This document shows, piece after piece, positions 1 to 7,193 of a stretch of DNA of 22,894 nucleotides (positions within the stretch are counted from its first letter, which is position 1; each line of letters starts with the position of its first letter). The notes under the pieces are model-generated. The model was not told the origin of the DNA. It made no database searches and was given only the letters and a program-made list of their open reading frames with translations. The stretch is taken from contig DLHV01000074.1 of NCBI GenBank assembly GCA_002483395.1, positions 10,708 to 33,601 of the forward strand, written 5' to 3'. The DNA comes from Chloracidobacterium sp. UBA7659. Its GTDB lineage: Bacteria; Acidobacteriota; Blastocatellia; Pyrinomonadales; Pyrinomonadaceae. The translations under genes were made by a program, and so were the position numbers.

Positions 1-2
1 CG

Positions 3-1943
3 GTTTTCTCGCTTTGGGACACATTCCGCGCGGCTCATCCGCTTTATACGATTATCGATCAGCGGCGGACGGTCGATTACATAAATTCGTTCATACGAAT
101 TTACGAGCAGGGCGGGCGGCTGCCGGTTTGGGAATTGTGGGGCGAAGAGACCGACACGATGATCGGCTATCACGCCGTATCGGTGATCGCCGACGCGATG
201 GCGAAAGGGATAAAAGGCTTCGACTACGAAAAAGCCTACACCGCCGCCAAACACTCCGCCGAGCTCGACCACTTCGGCCTCGCCGCCTACAAAAAACGCG
301 GCTACATCTCGATGGAGGACGAGAACGAATCGGTCTCAAAAACCCTCGAATACGCCTACAACGACTGGTGCATCGCGCAGATGGCGAAACTGCTTGTAGA
401 AAAGCAGAGAAAGGAAATGAAGGGCTTTTCGCTCAGCTGGATCGAGAAGGACATCGATCGAAGTGAGGCTGACTATCTCCACTACGGCCAACGAGCGCGC
501 TACTTCGAAAACCTCTTCGACACACGAGTCGGCTTTTTCGTTCCGAAAAAGAACGGCGGCTTTATAAGACCTTTCGCGCCTAACGAGGTAACATTCGGCT
601 TTACCGAGGGCAATTCATGGCAATATTCGTTCTTTGTTCCTCACGATGTGAACCGGTTGATGGAATTGATGGGTGGCCGCGAGTACTTTGCCGGTAAGCT
701 TATCAAGCTTTTCACGACGGACGAAAAGCTGGCTGGCCGCGAACAGGCCGACCTTACGGGCCTTATCGGACAGTACGCACACGGCAACGAGCCTTCGCAC
801 CACATTCCTTACCTTTTCAATTACGCGGGACTGCCGTGGCGGACCCAAATGTACGTGCGGAAGATAATGGACGAGTTCTACAAAAACTCGCCCGACGGCC
901 TGATCGGCAATGAGGATTGCGGGCAAATGTCGGCTTGGTACATTCTGAGTGCCAGCGGCTTCTATCCGGTGACCCCGGGCTCCCCGGTCTACTCCTTGGG
1001 CACTCCTCTATTTCCGGAGATCACTTACCGGCTTGAAAATGGGAAGTCCTTCACGATCCGGGCGAACAATGTATCGGCTAAGAACATTTACGTACAGAGT
1101 GCGACGCTCAACGGCGAGCGTCTTCGAACGCCATCAATAACGCACACGGATGTTACAAATGGCGGATCCCTGGAATTTACAATGACGGATTCGCCGGTTG
1201 CAGCCGCCTTTAGTGAGTTTCCAAGCAGTAATGTTGCCTCTGTCGGCGTGCCACGGATCGAGCTCGGCCCGAGTGGGCACATCTTCATTAATTCCGCGAC
1301 GCCAAAGGCAGAGATCTTTTACACATTGAATGGGGTTGAACCGACGGAAAGATCTACACATTACGCCATACCGTTCACGCTTAGTGCCGAAATTACCGTC
1401 TTTATAAAGGCGGTTGCTATCGATGCCAAAGGCAATCGCAGCATGATCGCCGAGGCAAGATTTCAAAAACGCCCGAATGATTGGGCGGTCAAAGTTCTCT
1501 CAGGCTACAGCACGCAATACACCGGCGGCGGCGAGGACGCCATTGTCGACGGCATTCGCGGCACGGTGAATTTTGCGAGCGGTGAATGGCAGGGCGTGCA
1601 GGGCAAGCCTTACGAAGCGATCATCGATCTAAAGCGTGAAACAGACATTCGCGAACTCGGCGCAAGTTTCCTCCAGGTCGCCGGGCCGTGGATTTGGATG
1701 CCGGACCGCATCGAGTTCGAAACGTCAAACGAAGGCACGAGCTTTACAAAGGTCGCCGAGATAAAGCCCGGTTTTCCGCAACGCGAGATGACGCCGACCA
1801 TCAAAGAGTTCATTCAAAACATCTCACCCACAAAGGCCCGCTACGTCCGCATCCGTGCCTTCAACTTCGGCAAGATCCCCGCCTGGCACCCCGGAGCGGG
1901 CGGCGACCCTTGGATATTTGTCGATGAGATTATGATCAAGTGA
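3..1943 (+). CDS. GH92 family alpha-mannosidase, 3' part, with CHB_HEX_C-like and F5/8 type C modules (5' truncated by window)
   Basis: The frame is open from base 3, and the coding start lies upstream of the window; the in-frame TTG at 135 is internal. About 646 residues are visible. The first ~400 match the C-terminal half of glycoside hydrolase family 92, exo-acting Ca-dependent alpha-mannosidases. Visible marks are SLWDTFRAAHPLYT at the window edge, GGRLPVWELWGEETDTMIGYH, GNEPSHH (bases 783-803), GNEDCGQMSAWY (904-939) and SGFYPVTPGSPVY. A beta-sandwich segment at about bases 1255-1465 (FYTLNGVEPT, then VFIKAVAIDAKGNRS) resembles the chitobiase/hexosaminidase C-terminal module. The last ~150 residues (ARYVRIRAFNFG, WIFVDEIMIK) resemble an F5/8 type C carbohydrate-binding domain. 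GH92 enzymes are normally exported and trim mannose from N-glycans or mannans; export here is inferred because the N-terminus is missing. The stop is 7 bases from a REP repeat. Confidence 0.93.
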   Translation, partial: VFSLWDTFRAAHPLYTIIDQRRTVDYINSFIRIYEQGGRLPVWELWGEETDTMIGYHAVSVIADAMAKGIKGFDYEKAYTAAKHSAELDHFGLAAYKKRGYISMEDENESVSKTLEYAYNDWCIAQMAKLLVEKQRKEMKGFSLSWIEKDIDRSEADYLHYGQRARYFENLFDTRVGFFVPKKNGGFIRPFAPNEVTFGFTEGNSWQYSFFVPHDVNRLMELMGGREYFAGKLIKLFTTDEKLAGREQADLTGLIGQYAHGNEPSHHIPYLFNYAGLPWRTQMYVRKIMDEFYKNSPDGLIGNEDCGQMSAWYILSASGFYPVTPGSPVYSLGTPLFPEITYRLENGKSFTIRANNVSAKNIYVQSATLNGERLRTPSITHTDVTNGGSLEFTMTDSPVAAAFSEFPSSNVASVGVPRIELGPSGHIFINSATPKAEIFYTLNGVEPTERSTHYAIPFTLSAEITVFIKAVAIDAKGNRSMIAEARFQKRPNDWAVKVLSGYSTQYTGGGEDAIVDGIRGTVNFASGEWQGVQGKPYEAIIDLKRETDIRELGASFLQVAGPWIWMPDRIEFETSNEGTSFTKVAEIKPGFPQREMTPTIKEFIQNISPTKARYVRIRAFNFGKIPAWHPGAGGDPWIFVDEIMIK

Positions 1944-1950
1944 ACTTTTA

Positions 1951-1982
1951 TGCGAAAGCCCGCACGGAGTAAGGGCGATATG
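1951..1982 (+). repeat. REP-like repeat, upstream copy 1
   Basis: A 32-base unit beginning TGCGAAAGCCCGCACG and ending AAGGGCGATATG. It is near-identical (one difference, GGAGT versus GAAGT) to the copy at 2005-2036, and its reverse complement lies at 2652-2683. It contains the short dyad GCCC/GGGC. It starts 7 bases after the GH92 stop. Confidence 0.9.
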
Positions 1983-2004
1983 CACAATTTGTTCAGTGAA
2001 CCCA

Positions 2005-2036
2005 TGCGAAAGCCCGCACGAAGTAAGGGCGATATG
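2005..2036 (+). repeat. REP-like repeat, upstream copy 2
   Basis: Direct copy of the unit at 1951-1982, offset by 54 bases. Both copies are preceded by GTGAAC. It lies just before the transposase gene. The reading frame of that gene stays open back through this repeat to a GTG at 1996, but that extension is repeat sequence rather than protein. Confidence 0.9.
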
Positions 2037-2067
2037 CGCAACTCAAGGAGACAGACTCAACTCAACA

Positions 2068-2613
2068 ATGCTGGACGACTACGGATTTGAGATCTACGAA
2101 GAGAACGAATTTCCCCTTGCATACCTGATCACCTTCCGGACATTCGGGACCTGGCTGCACGGCGACGACCGGTCTACGATCAACCGAAGCAATCGAGATG
2201 TGCCGGGCACAGTAAAGCTTGATCCGAATCGGCCGCTTCGAGAGCGTATGCTGGAAAAAATGGCGCAGCCTCCGGTAATACTAGACAAGCCTAGGAGACT
2301 CGTTGTAACGGATGCTATCGAGCAACTGTGCCGCCAAAGAAATTACGTTCTTCATGGGCTGAATGTGCGAACGAATCACGCCCATGCCGTGGTTGCCGCT
2401 GCTGCAAAGCCCGAAAGGATCGCGGACGCAATGAAAGCATTTGCAACCAAGCGATTGAGGGAACTGGGACTAGTCGGAGCTACGGAGCGAGTCTGGTCCC
2501 GCAGCCGGAGTCGGCGCTATTTGTGGAAACCGCTCCACGTCGAGGCGGCTGTGAACTACGTTCTCTATTGTCAGGGCGATGTGCGGTTTGAAATGGATGA
2601 TTGGGTTCATTGA
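2068..2613 (+). CDS. REP-associated tyrosine transposase (RAYT, Y1_Tnp/IS200-like superfamily)
   Basis: Small HUH-type single-strand DNA transposase of 181 residues. The HUH metal-binding pair appears as NHAHAVV within VRTNHAHAVVAAA, where most relatives have NHVHLLV. A C-terminal YVLYCQGD segment supplies the likely catalytic tyrosine. The N-terminal part has TFGTWLHGDDR, a typical opening of this family. The ATG at 2068 is chosen over the GTG at 1996 because the intervening codons are REP sequence and AAGGAG lies at 2045-2050. The gene is bracketed by two direct REP units upstream and two inverted ones downstream, the classical RAYT arrangement. RAYTs are usually single-copy, domesticated enzymes thought to spread REP hairpins rather than themselves. 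It occupies the space between convergent GH92 and oxygenase genes. No frameshift is seen, so it looks intact. Confidence 0.88.
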   Translation: MLDDYGFEIYEENEFPLAYLITFRTFGTWLHGDDRSTINRSNRDVPGTVKLDPNRPLRERMLEKMAQPPVILDKPRRLVVTDAIEQLCRQRNYVLHGLNVRTNHAHAVVAAAAKPERIADAMKAFATKRLRELGLVGATERVWSRSRSRRYLWKPLHVEAAVNYVLYCQGDVRFEMDDWVH

Positions 2614-2615
2614 GT

Positions 2616-2639
2616 GTATCGCCCCCGTGTGGTTTCGCA
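2616..2639 (-). repeat. Degenerate inverted REP-like copy (downstream 1)
   Basis: GTATCGCCCCCGTGTGG followed by TTTCGCA is a shortened reverse-complement version of the REP unit (shared CGATA...GGGC...TTCGCA ends, about 8 bases deleted in the middle). It begins 3 bases after the transposase stop. Confidence 0.6.
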
Positions 2640-2651
2640 TTTTGGCTTGAC

Positions 2652-2683
2652 CATATCGCCCTTACTTCGTGCGGGCTTTTGCA
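2652..2683 (-). repeat. REP-like repeat, inverted copy (downstream 2)
   Basis: Reverse complement of the 32-base REP unit at 2005-2036, with one substitution (TGCAAAAG versus TGCGAAAG). It lies 3 bases from the stop codon of the minus-strand oxygenase gene, so it could also act as a transcript end for that gene. Confidence 0.9.
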
Positions 2684-2686
2684 CAT

Positions 2687-3502
2687 TTACTCAGGCTTGC
2701 CTTCAAACACATCCTTCTTCGCAAACCCGCTTTTCTTGAACTTTCGTAAAACGGTCCGCAACTCATTGTCGGCCTTTGTCACAATCCGGCGGAGTTTCTG
2801 CTCGGGGCGGGCCATAAAATAGGTAACGTGCGTAGTTTCGTAGCCGTTTGGCGAGTGCGGCGAGAAGTAATAATTCGAAATACAGCGGCGCGTGTCCGCC
2901 GCCTTGACCTCGTTTACGGAGTGAAACGACTTATCATTTGTCGACATCAGAACGAGGCGGTTGAAAAGGCTGGGGATCTCGACTGGCTCTCTAACATCCT
3001 CGTCCCAAAGCTCAAGATTTCCGCCGTTTTCCGGCTTCCATTCGGGCGTTATGTAATAGAGCAGGTTCAGTACACGGTAATTCCTCTGCTCGCCGTCGTG
3101 CGAATTATCAAGGTGCGGATTGAGAAAATGGCCCTGCGACATCGCGCTTATCCCGCCGGCGTAGAGGTGCGGGTCGCCCACGGCGTCCTTTATGCCGGTC
3201 AATTCCGCCACCTTTTGAACTACACGCTCATCCTGAAACGCAAATGTGATATCGGCGATCAGCGGGTCGAATTTATCGAGCGATTTCGACGTATGTTTTT
3301 TCTCGCGAAAACTGTCGAGAAGCCGCATTTCAGCCGACGGCGGAAATGCTTCGCTGATACTGTGGGCGATGTCTTCGGGTAAAAGGTTGTCGATGGCGCA
3401 GTATCTTGTTTTAATCTCCTTCTCGGCGTTAAAATCGCGGGCGATTGCATCGGCGTCGCGCTCCAGCCGATCAACGATAAGTTTTACAAGTTCTTCACGC
3501 AT
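2687..3502 (-). CDS. 2-oxoglutarate/Fe(II)-dependent oxygenase, prolyl-4-hydroxylase-like
   Basis: 271 residues. The double-stranded beta-helix metal triad is visible: H130-x-D132 in NPHLDNSHDG and H194 in KSFHSVNEV, with a 2-oxoglutarate-anchoring arginine at 205/206 in DTRRCISNYYFS. The family couples decarboxylation of 2-oxoglutarate to hydroxylation of a substrate such as prolyl peptides or small metabolites; the substrate here is unknown. No signal peptide is seen, so it is probably cytoplasmic. The N-terminal 40 residues are charged and helical. The last ~35 residues (RRIVTKADNELRTVLRKFKKSG) form a basic helical tail beyond the core fold. It stands alone, divergent from nrfH and convergent with the RAYT element. 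Confidence 0.85.
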   Translation of the reverse strand: MREELVKLIVDRLERDADAIARDFNAEKEIKTRYCAIDNLLPEDIAHSISEAFPPSAEMRLLDSFREKKHTSKSLDKFDPLIADITFAFQDERVVQKVAELTGIKDAVGDPHLYAGGISAMSQGHFLNPHLDNSHDGEQRNYRVLNLLYYITPEWKPENGGNLELWDEDVREPVEIPSLFNRLVLMSTNDKSFHSVNEVKAADTRRCISNYYFSPHSPNGYETTHVTYFMARPEQKLRRIVTKADNELRTVLRKFKKSGFAKKDVFEGKPE

Positions 3503-3600
3503 TTTATTAATCTATAATGAACATTGTGTAAAAGCAAAAATAAAGGAGTCGCCGCAGCAAGGAAGTTCCGGTTCCTTCTACACGGTTACTGAGATTCCGC

Positions 3601-3642
3601 AAACCAGAATGTTGACGTTTCAGTTGCGGTAAACCACAATGT
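3601..3642 (+). promoter_or_regulatory. Pair of 12-bp direct repeats upstream of nrfH, candidate operator
   Basis: AAACCAGAATGT (3601-3612) and AAACCACAATGT (3631-3642) match at 11 of 12 bases, with starts exactly 30 bases apart, about three helical turns. They end 13 bases before the nrfH start. A TATAAT at 3513-3518 could be a -10 box further upstream, but I see no convincing -35. Regulator unknown; the assignment is speculative. Confidence 0.3.
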
Positions 3643-3655
3643 AGGCGGACGAATC

Positions 3656-4114
3656 GTGAATATTCAGATGGCAAAGCTCGTAATCCTTGGCGTAGCAATT
3701 GGGTTTGCAACGGGCATCGGCGTTTATACTTTCTGGTACGCAAAAGGCTACTCTTACATGAGCAACGACCCGATGGCCTGCGCGAACTGTCATGTGATGA
3801 ACGAACAATACGACGGCTGGCAGAAATCGAGCCATCATTCGGTCGCGAAGTGCAACGACTGCCATACGCCCCACGATATTGTCGGCAAGTATTACACCAA
3901 AGCGTCAAACGGTTTTTGGCATTCCTACTACTTTACGACCGGAACTTTTCACGAACCTATCCAGATAACCGAGCGAAACCGGCAGATTACCGAAGAGTCC
4001 TGCCGTTATTGCCACCAGGCTATGGTCGAATCGATCACGGCTTCGGTGCCGGGCTCGCATTTTGACGAGGTTTCCTGCATCCGGTGCCATCGCTCTGTAG
4101 GGCACATGCATTAG
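3656..4114 (+). CDS. nrfH: Cytochrome c nitrite reductase small subunit NrfH (tetraheme membrane quinol dehydrogenase)
   Basis: 152 residues with one N-terminal membrane anchor (about residues 6-29). Four CxxCH heme motifs follow: CANCH (42-46), CNDCH (66-70), CRYCH (116-120) and CIRCH (141-145). This is the NapC/NirT-type architecture that takes electrons from menaquinol and passes them to NrfA in the periplasm. CHVM after the first heme preserves the methionine seen as an unusual heme ligand in NrfH. The GTG at 3656 is preferred because AGGCGGA sits just upstream; the in-frame ATG at 3668 would shorten the protein by four residues. It is followed after 36 bases by nrfA, presumably cotranscribed. 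Length and order (nrfH then nrfA) fit the two-gene nrfHA operons of epsilon-proteobacteria, Bacteroidetes and others. Confidence 0.95.
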   Translation: MNIQMAKLVILGVAIGFATGIGVYTFWYAKGYSYMSNDPMACANCHVMNEQYDGWQKSSHHSVAKCNDCHTPHDIVGKYYTKASNGFWHSYYFTTGTFHEPIQITERNRQITEESCRYCHQAMVESITASVPGSHFDEVSCIRCHRSVGHMH

Positions 4115-4150
4115 CACGATCGTATTTCCCTTTAGATAACGAGAGATAAT

Positions 4151-5617
4151 ATGACTGAAAAAGAGAACACTGTTACTGATGAAAACACAGCGAACAAGCC
4201 CGAAGAGAGCAAAACGCGCCCAAAGCTTTACAGCGTAAAGATTGTCGCTCTTGTTGCGTTTGCCGCCTTTGCCGCCGCAATTGTCGGCACGGCGCTCCTG
4301 ACCAACATTATGGAACGCAAGCAAGAAGCTAGGAATCCCTTTTTTCGTGTTGTAGACCTGACGGACGAAACGGACGATCCGGCGGTTTGGGGCAAAAACT
4401 TTCCACTCCAGTATGATGGCTATAAGCGAACTGTCGACCAGGTGCGCACCAGATATGGAGGCAGCGAGGCTCAGGCCCAAACGCCGGATAACGCTGATCC
4501 GCGATCTGTCGTGGCACAGTCGCGGCTGGAGGAAGACCCACGCCTGAAAACGATGTGGGACGGATACGCTTTCGCGGTCGACTTTCGCGAAGAACGTGGG
4601 CATGCATATATGCTAGACGACCAGACATTCACCGAGCGCCAGCAGGTCGTTAAACAGCCCGGCACCTGTATAAATTGTCACGCATCGGCCTATACGGCCT
4701 ATAAGCGGCTTGGCGGCGGCGATATTGTGCAGGGCTTTAATGCTCTAAACAAGTTGCCGTATTTCGAGGCCCGGAAAGAAGTTAATCATCCGGTTGCTTG
4801 CATAGACTGCCATGATTCACAGACTATGCGACTTCGGATAACGCGGCCGGCATTTATGGAAGGCATTCGTGTCGCAAAAGCCGCACAAGGCATACAGAAC
4901 TTTGACGTCAATCGCGACGCGACGCGGCAGGAGATGCGGGCGTATGTGTGTGGCCAGTGTCACGTCGAATATTACTTTAAAGGGCCTGAAAAGATCCTTA
5001 CTTATCCGTGGCAGAATGGGCTGAAGATTGAAAACATACTCTCTTACTACGACGCGGTTCAGCATAAGGATTGGACGCACGCGCAAACCGGCGCAAACGT
5101 CTTAAAGGCACAGCATCCCGAATTTGAAATGTACAATCAGGGAATTCACGCCCGTGCCGGCGTGTCCTGTGCCGACTGTCATATGCCATACACCCGCGAA
5201 GGCGCGATGAAGATAAGCAACCATCACGTACGTACTCCGCTGTTGAGCATAAACATGTCATGCCAGACGTGTCACAAGGCGAGCGAGGAAGAGTTGAAAT
5301 TCAGGGTCGAGACGATACAGGAAAGGACCTTTAAGCTCCGTAATCTCGCGATGGACGCGCTTGTCCAGCTTATAAGTGACCTTAAATCTGCAAAAGAACG
5401 TGGATTTTCAGATCAGCAGCTCGCCGCGGGCCGGGATTTTCAGCGCAAGGCTCAGTTTTATCTCGATTTCGTTGAGGCTGAAAATTCCATGGGCTTTCAT
5501 GCTCCCGAAGAAGCCGCACGAATTTTGGGCGAGTCGATGAATTTTACGCGGATGGGTCAAGTTGCTCTGCGCGATTCAGGATTCGCTGCAAGTGCTTTTC
5601 CCACATCGGTGCAATAA
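4151..5617 (+). CDS. nrfA: Cytochrome c nitrite reductase catalytic subunit NrfA, five-CxxCH type
   Basis: 488-residue pentaheme enzyme that reduces nitrite to ammonium in the periplasm. Hemes: CINCH (173-177), CIDCH (217-221), CGQCH (267-271), CADCH (340-344), CQTCH (371-375). The first, catalytic-heme position is normally CxxCK; here it is CxxCH, as known for Campylobacter-type and some other NrfA. Other active-site marks are kept: arginine in ERGHAYM (R149), the CGQCHVEYY segment with Glu273/Tyr274 (Ca site and active-site Tyr) and NQGIH (H333) before heme 4. The N-terminus has a hydrophilic stretch followed by one hydrophobic helix at about 29-52 and no obvious cleavage site, so the protein may be membrane-anchored rather than soluble. 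It lies 36 bases after nrfH and is followed by a terminator. No maturation (ccm/nrfE-like) genes are nearby. Confidence 0.96.
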   Translation: MTEKENTVTDENTANKPEESKTRPKLYSVKIVALVAFAAFAAAIVGTALLTNIMERKQEARNPFFRVVDLTDETDDPAVWGKNFPLQYDGYKRTVDQVRTRYGGSEAQAQTPDNADPRSVVAQSRLEEDPRLKTMWDGYAFAVDFREERGHAYMLDDQTFTERQQVVKQPGTCINCHASAYTAYKRLGGGDIVQGFNALNKLPYFEARKEVNHPVACIDCHDSQTMRLRITRPAFMEGIRVAKAAQGIQNFDVNRDATRQEMRAYVCGQCHVEYYFKGPEKILTYPWQNGLKIENILSYYDAVQHKDWTHAQTGANVLKAQHPEFEMYNQGIHARAGVSCADCHMPYTREGAMKISNHHVRTPLLSINMSCQTCHKASEEELKFRVETIQERTFKLRNLAMDALVQLISDLKSAKERGFSDQQLAAGRDFQRKAQFYLDFVEAENSMGFHAPEEAARILGESMNFTRMGQVALRDSGFAASAFPTSVQ

Positions 5618-5639
5618 ACGGAAGCTCACGCTTTTTCGG

Positions 5640-5668
5640 AAAGGCCGTGAAATTCCGACGGCCTTTTT
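5640..5668 (+). terminator. Rho-independent terminator after nrfHA
   Basis: Perfect 9-bp stem AAAGGCCGT (5640-5648) and ACGGCCTTT (5658-5666) with a 9-base loop and a run of five T at 5664-5668, 22 bases after the nrfA stop. Confidence 0.85.
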
Positions 5669-5742
5669 CATTTGAGGAGCGTCTAATACTCAATTGCCGG
5701 ACGCAAGAGTTAGAAAATAGAATTCCGGTAAAATCAGAAATA

Positions 5743-7002
5743 ATGAACAGAAGATTTTTTCTAAGAACAAGCGGAATTGGTTTGGCGAGTTTTGGTCTTA
5801 TGGCCGCCGCACCGGACTTTCTACACCAATTTGCAAAGGCAGCCGATACCAAAACCGGATACGGCAAAAAGAAAGTTCTTGTCACGATTTTCCAACGCGG
5901 CGCGGTCGACGGGCTGAACATGGTGGTCCCGCACGGCGACAGCGAATACTACAGCCTGCGGCCGACGATCGCTATTCCCGCTCCGAATAAAACGGACGGT
6001 GCGGTAAATCTTGATGGCTTTTTCGGCCTTCACCCGTCGCTCAAACCGCTCGAAAAATTCTGGGCATCGAAACAGCTTGCGGTCATTCATTCGGCTGGTT
6101 CGCCCGACAATACGCGCTCGCATTTCGATGCGCAGGACTATATGGAATCGGGCACGCCGGGTTATAAGGGCACTCGTGATGGCTGGCTAAATCGCGCGAT
6201 GCAGGCCACAGCCGGCAAAGACGATTCGCCGTTTCGCGCCGTCGCCATGACACAGCAATTGCCGCGTTCGCTCTACGGCCGCGCGCCGTCGGTCGCGATG
6301 ACGAATCTTGCCGATTTCGCGATCAAAGCCGGCATCTATACCCAGGATATGAAGGGCGGATTTGAAGGCGTTTATGCACAGAACACAAAGGACAGCCTCG
6401 GCGAAACCGGCAAGGAGACGTTCGAAGCGGTCAATTTTCTAAAGCAGGCAAACCCCGCAAAATACAAACCGGAAAATGGAGCGGTTTATCCGCCGTCGCC
6501 ACTTGGCCGCTCACTGATGCAGATTGCCCAGTTGATAAAGGCAGGCTTGGGACTTGAGGTTGCATTTGCCGAAGCTGGTGGATGGGACACACACGTTAAC
6601 GAAGGCGGAGCACGCGGCCAGCTTGCAAATCTGCTCCGCGATTTTGGTGCGGCGATTGCCGCGTTCGGCACCGATCTCGGCAAACGGATGGACGACGTTG
6701 TCCTGCTTACGATGAGTGAATTCGGCCGCACCGCCCGCGAAAACGGCTCGCGCGGCACCGACCACGGCCACGCAAACGCGATGTTCGTGCTCGGAAATTC
6801 GGTCAAAGGCGGCAAGGTTTACGGCGATTGGAAGGGCCTCAAATCGGACCAGCTAAACGAAGGCCGCGATCTTGCTCTGACCACCGACTTCCGCGACGTA
6901 TTTGCCGAAGCCGCGAGCCGTCACCTCGGCACCAAAGATCTCGCAAAGCTCTTCCCGAAATTCGCGGCAAGCAGGACGAACTTCCGCGGCTATCTCGGTT
7001 AG
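5743..7002 (+). CDS. DUF1501 family protein with Tat signal
   Basis: 419 residues from the ATG at 5743. The open frame extends back to a GTG at 5647, but that overlaps the terminator and adds a non-signal leader. The N-terminus MNRRFFLRTSGIGLASFG is a twin-arginine export signal with likely cleavage near FAKA|ADT (residue ~35). The body is DUF1501, a sulfatase/phosphatase-superfamily-like fold of unknown function: RGAVDGLNMVVPHGD, FGLHPSLKPL, SAGSPDNTRSHFDAQDYME, GWDTHVN, and MSEFGRTARENG followed by TDHGHA. These conserved His/Asp residues resemble the metal site of alkaline-phosphatase-like enzymes. DUF1501 genes usually sit beside a DUF1800 gene; none is present here. The nrfA terminator upstream suggests an independent transcript. 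No frameshift is seen. Confidence 0.92.
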   Translation: MNRRFFLRTSGIGLASFGLMAAAPDFLHQFAKAADTKTGYGKKKVLVTIFQRGAVDGLNMVVPHGDSEYYSLRPTIAIPAPNKTDGAVNLDGFFGLHPSLKPLEKFWASKQLAVIHSAGSPDNTRSHFDAQDYMESGTPGYKGTRDGWLNRAMQATAGKDDSPFRAVAMTQQLPRSLYGRAPSVAMTNLADFAIKAGIYTQDMKGGFEGVYAQNTKDSLGETGKETFEAVNFLKQANPAKYKPENGAVYPPSPLGRSLMQIAQLIKAGLGLEVAFAEAGGWDTHVNEGGARGQLANLLRDFGAAIAAFGTDLGKRMDDVVLLTMSEFGRTARENGSRGTDHGHANAMFVLGNSVKGGKVYGDWKGLKSDQLNEGRDLALTTDFRDVFAEAASRHLGTKDLAKLFPKFAASRTNFRGYLG

Positions 7003-7010
7003 CGGTTTTT

Positions 7011-7167
7011 CACCGCGGAGACGCAGAGGCGCAGAGGAAAAGAATTTCATCCACAGATTTACACAGATGAACACAGATAGGGGAAAAGCCTGAAAAATAT
7101 CCGGGTTCATCTGTGTCTATCTGTGTTCATCCGTGGCTATAAATTCTTTCTTCGCGTCTCGGCGGTT
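7011..7167. repeat. Long nested inverted repeat (element F, copy 1)
   Basis: Outer arms CACCGCGGAGACGCAGAG... (7011-7047) and AAATTCTTTCTTCGCGTCTC... (7141-7167). Inner arms start ATCCACAGATTTACACAGAT (left, 7049-7080) and TTCATCTGTGTCTATCTGTG (right, 7106-7135). The central loop is about 25 bases. The whole 157 bases could fold into one imperfect long hairpin. It lies 9 bases after the DUF1501 stop and ends about 27 bases before the methyltransferase start. The same style of arm (CACCGAGTCACAGAGA) recurs at 19786-19872. It has no coding content. Confidence 0.85.
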
Positions 7168-7193
7168 AAACTTTCATTTGCTATGCTCGATGA

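Noticed and set aside
1996..2067. 24-residue N-terminal extension of the transposase from GTG 1996
   Set aside because: It is a translation of the REP unit; the family starts at about MLDDYGFE.
2828..3382. 184-codon plus-strand open frame
   Set aside because: Antisense to the 2OG/Fe(II) oxygenase, whose HxD...H triad is intact.
3559..3577. Small hairpin AAGGAA/TTCCTT upstream of nrfH
   Set aside because: Only six base pairs with no T tract or conserved context; likely chance.
3905..4603. 232-codon minus-strand open frame
   Set aside because: It is antisense to nrfH and nrfA, which have unmistakable heme motifs; the minus-strand product shows no domain.
5647..5742. N-terminal extension of the DUF1501 protein
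   Set aside because: It overlaps the nrfA terminator and would bury the Tat signal 32 residues inside the protein.
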